The notes beneath the pieces are model-generated. The model saw only the letters and a program-made list of their open reading frames with translations. It was not told the origin of the DNA and ran no database searches. From positions 1 to 64,000 of the forward strand of contig NZ_VZDO01000018.1 in NCBI RefSeq assembly GCF_008802405.1: a stretch of 64,000 nt of DNA, given 5' to 3'. This document shows positions 10,201 through 17,642 of this stretch, one piece after another (within the stretch, counting starts at the first letter, position 1; each line of letters opens with the position of its first letter). This DNA is from Plantimonas leprariae (GTDB lineage: Bacteria; Pseudomonadota; Alphaproteobacteria; Rhizobiales; Rhizobiaceae). The translations under genes and the position numbers were made by a program.

Positions 10201-10412
10201 CCGTTGATCTCCTGCTCGAGCGGCGTCGTCACCGTGTCGGCGACGACCTGCGCGCTCGCGCCGGGGTAACGGGCGCTCACCACCACCTGCGGCGGCGTGA
10301 TGTCCGGAAACTGCGAGACGGGCAGCAGGAAGTAGCAGATCGCCCCTGCGAGCACCATGACGATGGCGACGGCCGACGCGAAGATCGGCCGCCGCGTGAA
10401 GAACTCGACCAT
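7239..10412 (-). CDS. RND efflux permease, AcrB/HAE1 family
   Basis: A 1057-residue inner-membrane proton/drug antiporter. It opens with MVEFFTRRPIFASAVAI, the standard HAE1 start, and has two repeats of one plus five transmembrane helices separated by large periplasmic loops. Proton-relay residues are present: the Asp pair in GLVVDDAIVVVENV (TM4) and the Lys in GLAAKNAILIVEF (TM10). The length matches AcrB (1049). Hydrophobic compounds, dyes or antibiotics are the usual substrates; the actual substrate cannot be read from sequence. It is the first of two coupled genes and probably lies under the TetR regulator encoded divergently upstream. Confidence 0.93.
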   Translation of the reverse strand: MVEFFTRRPIFASAVAIVMVLAGAICYFLLPVSQFPDITPPQVVVSARYPGASAQVVADTVTTPLEQEINGVQGMTYMSSTSSNDGSATVTVTFEVGYPLDIAAVDVQNRVSQASPSLPAIVNQGGVTVKKQNPNFALIVDLTSPDGSVDPVSLSNYAFLQVADPLKRVPGVGDVQIFGERRYSMRVWLDPDRMANLGITAVDVQNAVAEQNVQVAAGKIGQSPAPAGTPFEMQVNAVGRLSDPAEFDNIVVRANPAAGSVVRLKDVARTELGALQYASTAYFGERPTVVLGIFQMPGSNALDLQKNVHAKMDELKQRFPKGIEYAMHYDTTRFVSASMHDVVVTLGEALFLVVLVVYVFLQSWRTTLIPVIAIPVSLVATLVVMYLLGFSLNMLSLLGMVLAIGLVVDDAIVVVENVERQLEEGHPPLEATRRAMREVTGPIIATTAVLMAVFIPVAFIPGVAGQLYNQFALTVAISVGISAFNSLTLSPALSAAFLTHRHAKPFFLFRWFNAVFDWSANAYARLVGGLIRVRYLVLLLFVVTLGGTYMIWSKIPSTFLPVEDQGYFFVVVQLPDGASLERTDKVAAKVKETLQAHPGVDIVGSISGLNFLTNAAQSNSAVEFVILKPWDERGPDLQASKIVAEMGAKLIQMPEAIVLAFDPPSIPGLGATGGFEFQVEDLAGRGSAALNDAVQAVLGEARKQPELNPHALFSSFSTSTPQFDFDLDRNKAKLLGLDLPDVFNTLQIFFGSLYVNDFNLYGRTFRVTLQAEQQARAAASDLSRLYVRNSEGGMVPLSTLGTLKPMAGPETVPHYNNYASALINGAAAPGFSSAQATAAMERAANAVLPRDFSYEWTGITYQEIKAGSLASVIFALALVFVFLILAAQYESWSMPFMVLLAVPLALFGAVGALTLRGLQIDVYSQIGFVMLIGLAAKNAILIVEFAKRRRLEGESIVQAAKDAARLRLRPILMTAFAFILGVVPLMKATGAGAASRQSLGTTVFGGMLAATVLTLLFVPVFYATIESWRERRGASPAPERAHDAPAAAGGAHPVPAE

Positions 10413-10471
10413 GTCCGGCCGTCTACCCCTTGGAGATTACCAAATCTGACCCTGTAGCCGTTTCCGCCGCG

Positions 10472-10729
10472 TCAGCACCAGCAATGGCGCGCGGCGCCGG
10501 CGGAACGGCCGAAGCCCGCTACGAGGGGAAGGAGGCGTTTGGAAGCGTCGACGGCGTCGTCCGTCTGCCGCTCCGCCGCGGCCGAGGGCGTCCGGCGGAT
10601 GCTGCGCGCGAAGCCGCGCAGCTTCGCTTCGAACTTGACGACGTCCACGCGATCGGCCCGCATCAGCGCACGGACCGTCGGGTCGCGCATGATCTCGTCG
10701 ATCGTCGGTTCGTCGTTTTGACGGAACAT
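10472..10729 (-). CDS. Small hypothetical protein leading the RND operon (85 aa)
   Basis: Starts MFRQNDEPTIDEIMRDP with a strong AGGAG ribosome-binding site at proper spacing, which supports a real gene. The protein is hydrophilic and helical with many Arg/Asp residues (MRADRVDVVKFEAKLRGF) and a short C-terminal Gly/Ala stretch ending CWC. No family recognised. It lies 60 bp before the RND permease on the same strand, and between the permease and the putative TetR operator, so it probably shares the promoter. Confidence 0.6.
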   Translation of the reverse strand: MFRQNDEPTIDEIMRDPTVRALMRADRVDVVKFEAKLRGFARSIRRTPSAAAERQTDDAVDASKRLLPLVAGFGRSAGAARHCWC

Positions 10730-10820
10730 CGTCGCTCCTTTCCCCCGGAACGCCGGAACCGGCGGCGGGATTTTTGCTTGTGAGCCAAAGCGACTGAACA
10801 CTTGCCAGCCGACTCAGTGG

Positions 10821-10865
10821 ATGTTACGGGTCGGTAACATGCATTACGTGACAGACCGGTAACAT
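10821..10865. promoter_or_regulatory. Tandem palindromic operator in the TetR/RND divergent region
   Basis: ATGTTACGGGTCGGTAACAT (10821-10840) is an inverted repeat of ATGTTAC around a 6-bp centre. The half-site CGGTAACAT recurs at 10857-10865, exactly 25 bp after its first copy (10832-10840), with an imperfect partner GTGAC. The arrangement suggests two adjacent regulator sites covering the divergent promoters of the TetR gene and the RND operon. Inference: this is the TetR autoregulatory operator. Confidence 0.65.
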
Positions 10866-10904
10866 GGCGTCAAGCGCAATCGTATTTCGGAAGCCGGCCA
10901 TCCG

Positions 10905-11495
10905 ATGACGGATGCAACACTCGAGCGGGTCCGCCCGCGGGACCGGATCCTCGGCACGGCGCGCAGCCTGTTCCGGCAATGCGGCATCCGGGGGGCGGGG
11001 GTCGACGCGATCGCCGAGAGCGCCGGCACCAACAAGATGACGCTCTACCGCCACTTCCATTCGAAGGACGACCTGATCGTCGCCTGCCTTCGGGAAGCCT
11101 CGGTGGATGCCGACAAAGGCTGGGGTGAGATCCTCGCCTCGCACCCGGACGATCCCCGCGCCCAGCTCGACGCCTGGGTCCTCCTGATCGACCGCTACAT
11201 CCAGGACGGCATGTGCTGCGAGGTGGCGAATGCCGCGGTGGAGCTGCCGGAAGCCGCGGCGGAAGTGCGCGCCACCATCGCGGAGTTCAAGAACCAGCAG
11301 CGCGAGCGGCTCGTGCGCCTCTGCTTCAGCGCCGGCATCCGGCGGCCGGAAGCGCTCGCCGACATGCTCTACCTTCTCGTGGAGGGCGCGCGCGTAAGCC
11401 GGCAGGCGGTCGGCGTCGGCGGCCCGAACCGCAGCTTCGTCGAATGCGCCCGCTCGGCGATCGCCCTTTTCGCCGCCGAGGGCGGCAGCGCCTAG
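10905..11495 (+). CDS. TetR/AcrR family transcriptional regulator
   Basis: A 196-residue regulator. The N-terminal helix-turn-helix is seen at residues 12-58 (DRILGTARSLFRQCGIRGAGVDAIAESAGTNKMTLYRHFHSKDDLI, the canonical TetR pattern), and the C-terminal two-thirds form the ligand-binding helices. Such proteins repress adjacent efflux genes and release DNA when a ligand binds. It is divergent from the RND operon, and a perfect palindrome lies in its upstream region. The stop codon overlaps the end of the convergent 60-aa gene by 4 bp. Confidence 0.9.
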   Translation: MTDATLERVRPRDRILGTARSLFRQCGIRGAGVDAIAESAGTNKMTLYRHFHSKDDLIVACLREASVDADKGWGEILASHPDDPRAQLDAWVLLIDRYIQDGMCCEVANAAVELPEAAAEVRATIAEFKNQQRERLVRLCFSAGIRRPEALADMLYLLVEGARVSRQAVGVGGPNRSFVECARSAIALFAAEGGSA

Positions 11496-11674
11496 GAGGT
11501 TTTCGAGCCGGGCTGCCTCCGGGTCTCGTCCGCCGCGGTTTCGCGCGGAGGCGTCCCGACCGGCGTCGGCGGGTCGGAGATCGCGAGATCCGCCGAAGTC
11601 CGCGGCGCGTCCTGCTGGCCCTGGCCCTTCAGCGTCTCGGCCGCCTTGGCGAGCTTGTCCCTGTCCGTCCCCAT
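11492..11674 (-). CDS. Small hypothetical protein (60 aa)
   Basis: Starts MGTDRDKLAKAAETLKGQ, followed by a Pro/Thr/Arg-rich, probably disordered tail. A GGGAGG ribosome-binding site seven bases before ATG 11674 supports it. It is hydrophilic with no membrane segment. It converges with the TetR gene, the two stop codons overlapping by 4 bp. No family recognised. Confidence 0.5.
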   Translation of the reverse strand: MGTDRDKLAKAAETLKGQGQQDAPRTSADLAISDPPTPVGTPPRETAADETRRQPGSKTS

Positions 11675-11826
11675 CGCCAGCCTCCCGCTTCGCTTCCGAT
11701 CCGGCTCGAACGGCGGGGGTACGGGGTTCGGTTCCATCCGGGCTTGAGCACGGCGCGCGGCTGCGAGATGCTGGCGGCACGCCCGCCCCGACCGCCCGGC
11801 CGACCGGCAGAGAACGAAAACGCACG

Positions 11827-12738
11827 ATGACCGTCTATCAGGTCCGGCACGCGACGATCTACCGCTACCGGCGACCCGTTTCCTTCGGCGAGCACCGCCT
11901 CCTGTTCCGCCCGCGCGACTCCTACGATCAGCGCCTGATCGAGGCCGTGCTTCGCGTCGAGCCGGAGCCGGCTTCCGTGCGCTGGATCCACGACGTCTTC
12001 GGCAACTGCGTCGCGCTGGTGCAGCCGGCGGGCAAGGCCACGGCGCTGCGCTTCGAGACCCGCATCCTCGTCGACCACTCGCCGCAGGCCGCGCCCGAAT
12101 TCGTGACGATCGACGCGGCGCGGACCTATCCGTTCAGCTACGACCGCGAGGACGCCGTCGACCTCGCCCGCCTCATCGCGCGCCACTATCCCGACGACGC
12201 CGACGAGATCGGCCAGTGGGCGCGGCGCTTCGCGCCGGCCGGGCGCTCGGTCGACACCGGCCACGTCCTGATGACGCTCTGCTACGCCATCCGCGAAAGC
12301 TTCTCCTATGCGCGGCGTTCGGAAGCCGGCACGCAGCCGCCGCTCGGCACGCTGCATCTCCGGCGCGGCACCTGCCGCGACTTCGCGCTATTCATGATGG
12401 AGGCGGTGCGCGCGCTCGGCTTCGCCGCCCGGTTCGTGTCCGGCTACATCTACGTCGCCGACCGCGACGGCAACGAGACGCTCGGCGGCGGCGCGACGCA
12501 TGCCTGGTGCGAGGTGTTCGTGCCCGGCGCCGGCTGGGTCGAGTTCGACCCGACCAACGGCATCGTCGGCAGCCGCGACCTGATCCGCGTCGCGGTGGCG
12601 CGCGATCCCTCGCAGGCCATCCCGCTCGCCGGCACCTACAACGGCTCCGCCTCCGACGACGACGGCATGACCGTGCAGGTGAACGTCACCACCCGCGACG
12701 AGATGCCGGACACGGCCTGGGTCGCCCGGCTCGCCTGA
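11827..12738 (+). CDS. Transglutaminase-like family protein (with N-terminal transglutaminase_N domain)
   Basis: A 303-residue cytosolic protein. It begins with a bacterial transglutaminase N-domain (MTVYQVRHATIYRYRRPVSFGEHRLLFRPR) and is followed by the papain-like core. The catalytic triad is readable: Cys in RRGTCRDFA (about 183), His in GATHAWCEV (about 225) and Asp in WVEFDPTNG (about 241). Bacterial members act as peptidases or amidases of unknown substrate, often in tandem copies as here. A second family member follows 97 bp downstream. Confidence 0.88.
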   Translation: MTVYQVRHATIYRYRRPVSFGEHRLLFRPRDSYDQRLIEAVLRVEPEPASVRWIHDVFGNCVALVQPAGKATALRFETRILVDHSPQAAPEFVTIDAARTYPFSYDREDAVDLARLIARHYPDDADEIGQWARRFAPAGRSVDTGHVLMTLCYAIRESFSYARRSEAGTQPPLGTLHLRRGTCRDFALFMMEAVRALGFAARFVSGYIYVADRDGNETLGGGATHAWCEVFVPGAGWVEFDPTNGIVGSRDLIRVAVARDPSQAIPLAGTYNGSASDDDGMTVQVNVTTRDEMPDTAWVARLA

Positions 12739-12835
12739 GCGAAATTTGGGCCGAGGGCGATTCTGCCTCTGGATTCCGCAGGTCCGGCTTTAATTAATAG
12801 CGGCGGGAGGCGGGTTCGCGCGCTGGAGCTGGTTC

Positions 12836-13642
12836 TTGAAGATACGTGCCGGGTTCAATCTCGCCTACGAGTGCTGGCAGCCGACGCCGATGCTGCTCGT
12901 GCTGAACATCCATCCCTCGCGCCGGGTGGACCTCCTAACGCCGCAGGTCGTCGGCTTCGACCGGCCGATCGAGGCGCGCGACTACGTCGACGGCTTCGGC
13001 AATGCCTGCACGCGGATCACCGCGCCGCCGGGCATCACCACGATCTCGACGCTGTTCGACATCCACGACACCGGTCGCCCCGACCCCGTCATGGCGGAAG
13101 CGGCACAGCACGACATCAAGGACCTGCCGGACGAGGTGCTCGTCTACCTGCTCGGCAGCCGCTACTGCGACACCGACCGGCTCGGCGACGTCGCCTGGAA
13201 TCTCTTCGGCAACACGCCGACCGGCTGGGCTCGGGTGCAGGCGATCTGCGACTACGCGCACCAGCAGATCGCCTTCAACTACCAGAACGCCGACGCGACC
13301 CGGACGGCGTTCGGGGGATACACGGACAGGACGGGGGTGTGCCGCGACTTCGCGCATCTCGCCATCACGCTCTGCCGCTGCATGAACATCCCGGCGCGGT
13401 ACTGCACCGGCTATCTCGGCGACATCGGCGTGCCGCCGGTGCCCGATCCGATGGACTTCTCCGCCTGGTTCGAGGCCTATCTCGGCGGCCACTGGTACAC
13501 GTTCGACGCGCGCCACAACAAACCGCGCATCGGCCGCATCCTGATGGCGACCGGGCGCGACGCGACCGACGTCGCGCTGTCCACCAGCTTCGGCGCCTCG
13601 CGCCTCGCGAAGTTCGAGGTGATCACCGAGGAGATTTCCTGA
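12836..13642 (+). CDS. Transglutaminase-like family protein, second copy with altered triad
   Basis: A 268-residue relative of the preceding gene product. The core Cys is present in TGVCRDFAHL (about 169) and the Asp in YTFDARHN. Where the first copy has the catalytic His in HAW, this one has Ser in SAWFEAY, so activity is uncertain or uses another residue. Translation is placed at TTG 12836, with GGAG seven bases upstream. The 97-bp space before it is locally A+T-rich (TAATTAATAG at 12791-12800), which may hold a separate promoter. Confidence 0.85.
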   Translation: MKIRAGFNLAYECWQPTPMLLVLNIHPSRRVDLLTPQVVGFDRPIEARDYVDGFGNACTRITAPPGITTISTLFDIHDTGRPDPVMAEAAQHDIKDLPDEVLVYLLGSRYCDTDRLGDVAWNLFGNTPTGWARVQAICDYAHQQIAFNYQNADATRTAFGGYTDRTGVCRDFAHLAITLCRCMNIPARYCTGYLGDIGVPPVPDPMDFSAWFEAYLGGHWYTFDARHNKPRIGRILMATGRDATDVALSTSFGASRLAKFEVITEEIS

Positions 13643-13680
13643 TAGGAGGCGGCGCGCCCACGAGCCTTCGAGGAAATCCC

Positions 13681-14577
13681 ATGCAGCGCCGCTTCCGGAC
13701 CGTCGACGTCTTCACGCGGACCCGCTTCGGCGGCAATCCGCTCGCCGTCGTGCTCGACGCGGAGGGCCTTTCCACGGACGCGATGCAGGCGATCGCCCGC
13801 GAGTTCAACTATTCCGAGACGAGCTTCGTCCTCTCGCCGAAGGACGCCGCGAACACCGCCGAAGTGCGCATCTTCACGCCCGACCGCGAACTGCCCTTCG
13901 CCGGCCATCCGAACGTCGGCACCGCCTTCGTGCTCGCCGACGAGGCGCGGCGGCGGGGCGAAGCCGTGCCGGAGCGCTTCGCCTTCGAGGAGCGGGCCGG
14001 GCTGGTACGGATCGGCGTCCTCACTGAGGCCGGCGCGGCGGTCGGCGGGGAGATCGCCGCGCCGGAAGCCCTGTCCCGGCGCGGCACGGTGTCGGCGGAG
14101 AAGGTCGCCGCCTGCCTGTCGCTCGACCCCGCCGACATCGCGACGGAGCGCCACGCGCCCGAGGTCGTCTCGGTCGGCCTGCCGTTCCTCGTCGCGGAAC
14201 TTCGCTCGCGCGAAGCGCTCCGCCGCATCCGGCCGACACCCGCCTCCTACGACGACGCGCTTCCGGCGGAGGGCGCGCACTCGCTTTACGTCTATACGCG
14301 CGACGCCGGCGCGGAGGGCACCGACATCCAGGCCCGGATGTTCAACCGGCAGCTCACCGCCGAGGACCCGGCCACGGGCAGCGCCACGGCCGCGGCGGCG
14401 GCCCTTCTCGCCGAGCTCGACGGCGCGGCGGGGGAAGTGCGACGGCTGTTCGGCCAAGGCTTCGACATGGGCCACCCGAGCCTCCTCGAAACCCGCGCCG
14501 AGCGAACCGCGGGCGGCATCCGCGCCTTCGTCGGCGGCCGCTGCGTGTCCGTGTTCGAGGGCACGTTCGAGCTCTGA
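13681..14577 (+). CDS. PhzF family isomerase-like protein
   Basis: A 298-residue protein with the PhzF two-lobe diaminopimelate-epimerase-like fold. Key segments are [24 protein letters not shown] at the start, the catalytic Glu in NYSETSFVL (about 46), [18 protein letters not shown] in the first lobe, and [16 protein letters not shown] in the second. Despite the name, these proteins are widespread outside phenazine producers and mostly uncharacterised. No other phenazine genes are near. It follows the second transglutaminase gene by 38 bp with a GAGGAAA ribosome-binding site. Confidence 0.9.
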   Translation: MQRRFRTVDVFTRTRFGGNPLAVVLDAEGLSTDAMQAIAREFNYSETSFVLSPKDAANTAEVRIFTPDRELPFAGHPNVGTAFVLADEARRRGEAVPERFAFEERAGLVRIGVLTEAGAAVGGEIAAPEALSRRGTVSAEKVAACLSLDPADIATERHAPEVVSVGLPFLVAELRSREALRRIRPTPASYDDALPAEGAHSLYVYTRDAGAEGTDIQARMFNRQLTAEDPATGSATAAAAALLAELDGAAGEVRRLFGQGFDMGHPSLLETRAERTAGGIRAFVGGRCVSVFEGTFEL

Positions 14578-14637
14578 AGTTGCGCCGTTCGCCTCGGCGC
14601 GCCCGATCCGCCGTTTCGTCGGCGCTTCCGGCCGCCG

Positions 14638-16119
14638 CTACCCTCGCGCCGGCCGGAACGCCAAGCGGCGGAACAGGCCGCGCCGCGAGAACGGCTCGAA
14701 CATCTCCTCCGGTCCTTCCGGGTCGAGCACCTCGTTGTCGGCGAGCCACTTCTCGACCGTGCCGAGGTCGGGCACCTCGTAGGGGCGGAGCGAGCGTCCG
14801 TCGCCCCTGAGCGTCTCGACAGCCTCGATCAGCGAACCGGCCTTCTCGATCGCCTCCCGCACCGCTTCGATGCTCGTGCCCAGATGCTCGGCCATAAGGC
14901 CGTCGCGGATCGCCGCGATCTCGCGCGCCGCCGCCGCCTCGTCCCCGGCCGCCCCGGCATCCACCGTCACGTCGCATTCGGTGTCGAGCCGCATCGAGCG
15001 GTTGTTCATGTTGGAGGAGCCGATACGCAGGATCCTGTCGTCGGCGATCAGGATCTTGGCGTGGACGTAGATCGGCTCGCCGCCGCTCGTGTAGGGGTGG
15101 TAGATGCGGAAGCGCCCGTACCGGTCGCGCCGCTTCAGCGCCTCGTGCAGCCGGGCGCGCGCCGTGTCCATCGCCACCGGCTCCAACCAGCCCTGCGCGG
15201 TCAGCGGGTTGACCAGGACGAATTCCGGCCCCTCCGGTTCCTCGAGCCGGCGCGCGATCGCCTCCGCGATGCGGCGCGAGGCGAAGTACTGGCTTTCGGC
15301 GTAGACGAACCGCTTCGCCCGCGCGATGAGGTCGAGATAGAGCGTCTCGATCTCGGTCACCGCGTCCTGATCGGCCATCACCGGCACGGAGCGGGACACG
15401 GCGACCGGGACGTCGCGGAAATGCGCCTCCAGCCCGTCCGGCCAGGGCGAGGCACCCGCGGACTGCGGGAGCAGCGCTTCCAGCGGATCGCCGCCGCTCC
15501 GCCGCCAGCGGTCGCGCGCGATCGCCGAGACGGCTTCCGCCATCGGCCCCTCGATCGCGGTGGTGGCGTCGTGCCAGGGCTTGTAGGGCTTGCCGTTCGG
15601 CTGTTTCCGGCGCGGGTCGGCGTGGCGATGCTCGCGCGTGTCCCAGCGGTCGCCGGTCATGTCGATGCCGCCGCAGAAGGCGAGCGCGTCGTCGATGGTG
15701 ACGATCTTCTGGTGATGCGAGGCTCCGGTCGGATGGTGGCCGTCGAGCCGCGTGTGGATGCGCGGATGCCGCAGCCAGCGGGCGAGGGTCAGGAGCGTCG
15801 AGCCGCGCGCCAGCGTCTTCACGGCCCCGACGTCCCAGCGCAGGAGGTGGATGTCGAGTTCGGGGTTGCGGTTGGCCAGCCAGAGCACGAACTCGCCGAG
15901 GTTCTCCGGCCCCTCGTCCGCCTCGCCCTGCCGGCCAAGGGTGATGCGCGCGTCGAAGTCCCAGCCGATCAGCATGATGCGGCGTCGCGCCTTCAGCATC
16001 GCGGCGCGCGCGTGGGCGAAATAATCGTCGGCATCGATGACCACCGCCATGCGCGTCGCGGTCTCGACGCGCCAGCAGTTCCGCCCCGGCCGGAAGATCG
16101 GCCCCGCCGTCTCGCTCAT
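14638..16119 (-). CDS. Phospholipase D-like protein
   Basis: A 493-residue enzyme with two HKD motifs: HHQKIVTIDDALAFCGG near residue 133 and HAKILIADDRILRIGSSN near residue 351. Both catalytic histidines and lysines are present. It lacks a signal peptide and cardiolipin-synthase-like transmembrane helices, so it resembles soluble bacterial/eukaryote-type phospholipase D acting on membrane phospholipids (hydrolysis or head-group exchange). Its start overlaps the stop of the MpaB-like gene by 4 bp, indicating translational coupling at the end of a six-gene run. Confidence 0.85.
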   Translation of the reverse strand: MSETAGPIFRPGRNCWRVETATRMAVVIDADDYFAHARAAMLKARRRIMLIGWDFDARITLGRQGEADEGPENLGEFVLWLANRNPELDIHLLRWDVGAVKTLARGSTLLTLARWLRHPRIHTRLDGHHPTGASHHQKIVTIDDALAFCGGIDMTGDRWDTREHRHADPRRKQPNGKPYKPWHDATTAIEGPMAEAVSAIARDRWRRSGGDPLEALLPQSAGASPWPDGLEAHFRDVPVAVSRSVPVMADQDAVTEIETLYLDLIARAKRFVYAESQYFASRRIAEAIARRLEEPEGPEFVLVNPLTAQGWLEPVAMDTARARLHEALKRRDRYGRFRIYHPYTSGGEPIYVHAKILIADDRILRIGSSNMNNRSMRLDTECDVTVDAGAAGDEAAAAREIAAIRDGLMAEHLGTSIEAVREAIEKAGSLIEAVETLRGDGRSLRPYEVPDLGTVEKWLADNEVLDPEGPEEMFEPFSRRGLFRRLAFRPARG

Positions 16120-17003
16120 GCGGAGACGCGCCGCCGGGCCCGCATCGCCGAGCCGTCGCGCAGCGCCCAGCGCGCCACCCGCCCGACGCCGGAAACGCCG
16201 GCGCGGACCCCGAGCCGGCGCGGCTCGGACAGGTCGAGGCCGTGCATCCGCGCCGCCCAGCGCGGCAGGAGGTCGATCCCGGCCTCCATCGCGACCTCGC
16301 GCAAGGGCCCGAGCAGCGCGCTCGGCGCGGGTTCGGCGAGGAGCGCCCCCGCCACTTCCCGCGTGCGCGCGTCGACCCGCAGCGCCGGCCGGATCGCGGC
16401 GAGGTAGCCGTCCACCTCGCGCTTCGTCTTCGGCACGTCCTCCGCCCCGAGCCGCTCCGCCACCACGGCGTATTCACGGAGGTAGCGGTCCTGCTCGGGA
16501 AGAGGCATCAGCGGCTCGCGGTAGCGCAGGTGCGCGGCGAGGAACGAGGACACCTCCGCCACGTGGACGAAGGTGAGGAGCGCCGGGTCGTTGGCCGAAT
16601 AGGGCGTCCCGTCCGGCAGGCGCCCTTGGACATGGTCATGGATCATGCGGACACGGGCGATGAGCCGCTCCGCTTCCGTGCTCGGGCCGAAGGTCGTGCC
16701 GGAGATGAACTGCGCGGTGCCGCGCAGCCGCTTGGCCATGTCGCGCCGGAAGTCGGAATGGTCCCAGACGCCGGCGAGGGCGCCCGGGTGCAGCATCTGG
16801 AGGAAGAGCGCCGCGATGCCGCCGATCAGCATCGCGGTGAAATCGGCGTGGACGCGCCAGGCGGCGGATCCGGGGCCGAACAGACCCGGATCGCCGCGCG
16901 GCGAGTCGAGTTCCACCCGGCCCTCGCCGAAACCGACGAGACCGTGAACCTGGCGCTCGATCCTGTCGCGCAGGCCGAACAACGGCGCGTCGCCCCGTTT
17001 CAA
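16116..17003 (-). CDS. MpaB-type oxygenase family protein (DUF2236)
   Basis: A 295-residue all-helical protein of the latex-clearing/MpaB-like family. The recognisable stretch is LFGPGSAAWRVHADFTAMLIGGIAALFLQMLHPGALAGVWDHSDF near the N-terminus; the conserved HP and the later HVAEVSSF region belong to the proposed haem pocket. Some relatives are haem b oxygenases that cleave terpenoid chains or polyisoprene; the substrate here is unknown. Start TTG 17003 is the only convenient start after the previous gene. Overlaps the phospholipase D start by 4 bp. Confidence 0.8.
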   Translation of the reverse strand: MKRGDAPLFGLRDRIERQVHGLVGFGEGRVELDSPRGDPGLFGPGSAAWRVHADFTAMLIGGIAALFLQMLHPGALAGVWDHSDFRRDMAKRLRGTAQFISGTTFGPSTEAERLIARVRMIHDHVQGRLPDGTPYSANDPALLTFVHVAEVSSFLAAHLRYREPLMPLPEQDRYLREYAVVAERLGAEDVPKTKREVDGYLAAIRPALRVDARTREVAGALLAEPAPSALLGPLREVAMEAGIDLLPRWAARMHGLDLSEPRRLGVRAGVSGVGRVARWALRDGSAMRARRRVSA

Positions 17004-17007
17004 GCCT

Positions 17008-17445
17008 TCAGGGCGTGACCTCGCCCTCTTCCGTGCCGTTCCAGTAGGTGATGCGCTTCGCCGCGACCTTGATCAGCACGAGATCCGGCGTGTCGACGCC
17101 CTGATCGAACCAGCGGTCGAGGTCCGAGATCCAGTGCTCCTTGAACGCCGCCTTGTCGCGGATCAACTCGGCGTGACCCTCCACGGCGATGAAGAAGGGT
17201 TTCGTGGCGAGGAGGCCCTTCTTGTCCTGGAAGGCGAGCGAGACCTTCGGGTCGCGCTCGATGTCGGAGACGGTGCGGGCGCTGCCGTGGCTGAAGAAGA
17301 ACGAGTCGCCCTTGTACGCAACGTCGCGGTTGTTGCTCATCGGACGTCCGGCGATCTCGCCGTTGTCGGTCTTGGTCGAGAGCACCGCGAAGTCGATGTC
17401 GCGCATCGCCTCGGACAGGTCGGAAAGGGTCATGGTGCCGGCCAT
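17008..17445 (-). CDS. Pyridoxamine 5'-phosphate oxidase-fold protein (general stress protein 26 type)
   Basis: A 145-residue split-barrel flavin-binding protein. Visible are MTLSDLSEAMRDIDFAVLSTKTDNGEIAGRPM at the start, NRDVAYKGDSFFFSHG in the first barrel strands and RDPKVSLAFQDKK, all typical of the GsiB/YdaG-like PPOX group. These are thought to bind FMN or F420-like cofactors, with poorly known substrates. GAGG precedes the ATG by eight bases, and the stop of the upstream 62-aa gene is only 4 bp away. Confidence 0.85.
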   Translation of the reverse strand: MAGTMTLSDLSEAMRDIDFAVLSTKTDNGEIAGRPMSNNRDVAYKGDSFFFSHGSARTVSDIERDPKVSLAFQDKKGLLATKPFFIAVEGHAELIRDKAAFKEHWISDLDRWFDQGVDTPDLVLIKVAAKRITYWNGTEEGEVTP

Positions 17446-17449
17446 CGGT

Positions 17450-17638
17450 TCAGACCTCGTCCGCGGCTTCGGTGGTGTCGAGCAGATCGTCGATCGCGTC
17501 CGCGATGACGTCGAGCTGCTCGCGGGTGGCGCGCAGCACCAGTTCGCCGCCGCCTTCGTCGGCGATGTGGAGGGTCGCCTCGTCGCCGCCCGCCACGGCC
17601 CGCACCTCGAAGGTCTTCAACTGCTTCTCGTCGGCCAT
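17450..17638 (-). CDS. Small hypothetical protein (62 aa)
   Basis: Starts MADEKQLKTFEVRAVAGGDEATLHIADEGG, suggesting a small beta-sheet followed by a helix (REQLDVIADAIDDLL). Acidic and cytosolic. It fits exactly between the GMC oxidoreductase gene (4 bp gap) and the PPOX-fold gene (4 bp gap), and has GGAG eight bases upstream, so it is very likely a real member of this operon. No family recognised. Confidence 0.65.
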   Translation of the reverse strand: MADEKQLKTFEVRAVAGGDEATLHIADEGGGELVLRATREQLDVIADAIDDLLDTTEAADEV

Positions 17639-17642
17639 GCGT

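Noticed and set aside
8283-10457. Long plus-strand open frame opposite the RND permease
   Set aside because: Its product is an Arg/His/Asp-rich string without motifs; the minus-strand permease has full family signatures.
13681-14577. Evidence of phenazine biosynthesis from the PhzF-like gene
   Set aside because: PhzF-fold proteins are common in non-producers, and no other phz gene is in the window.
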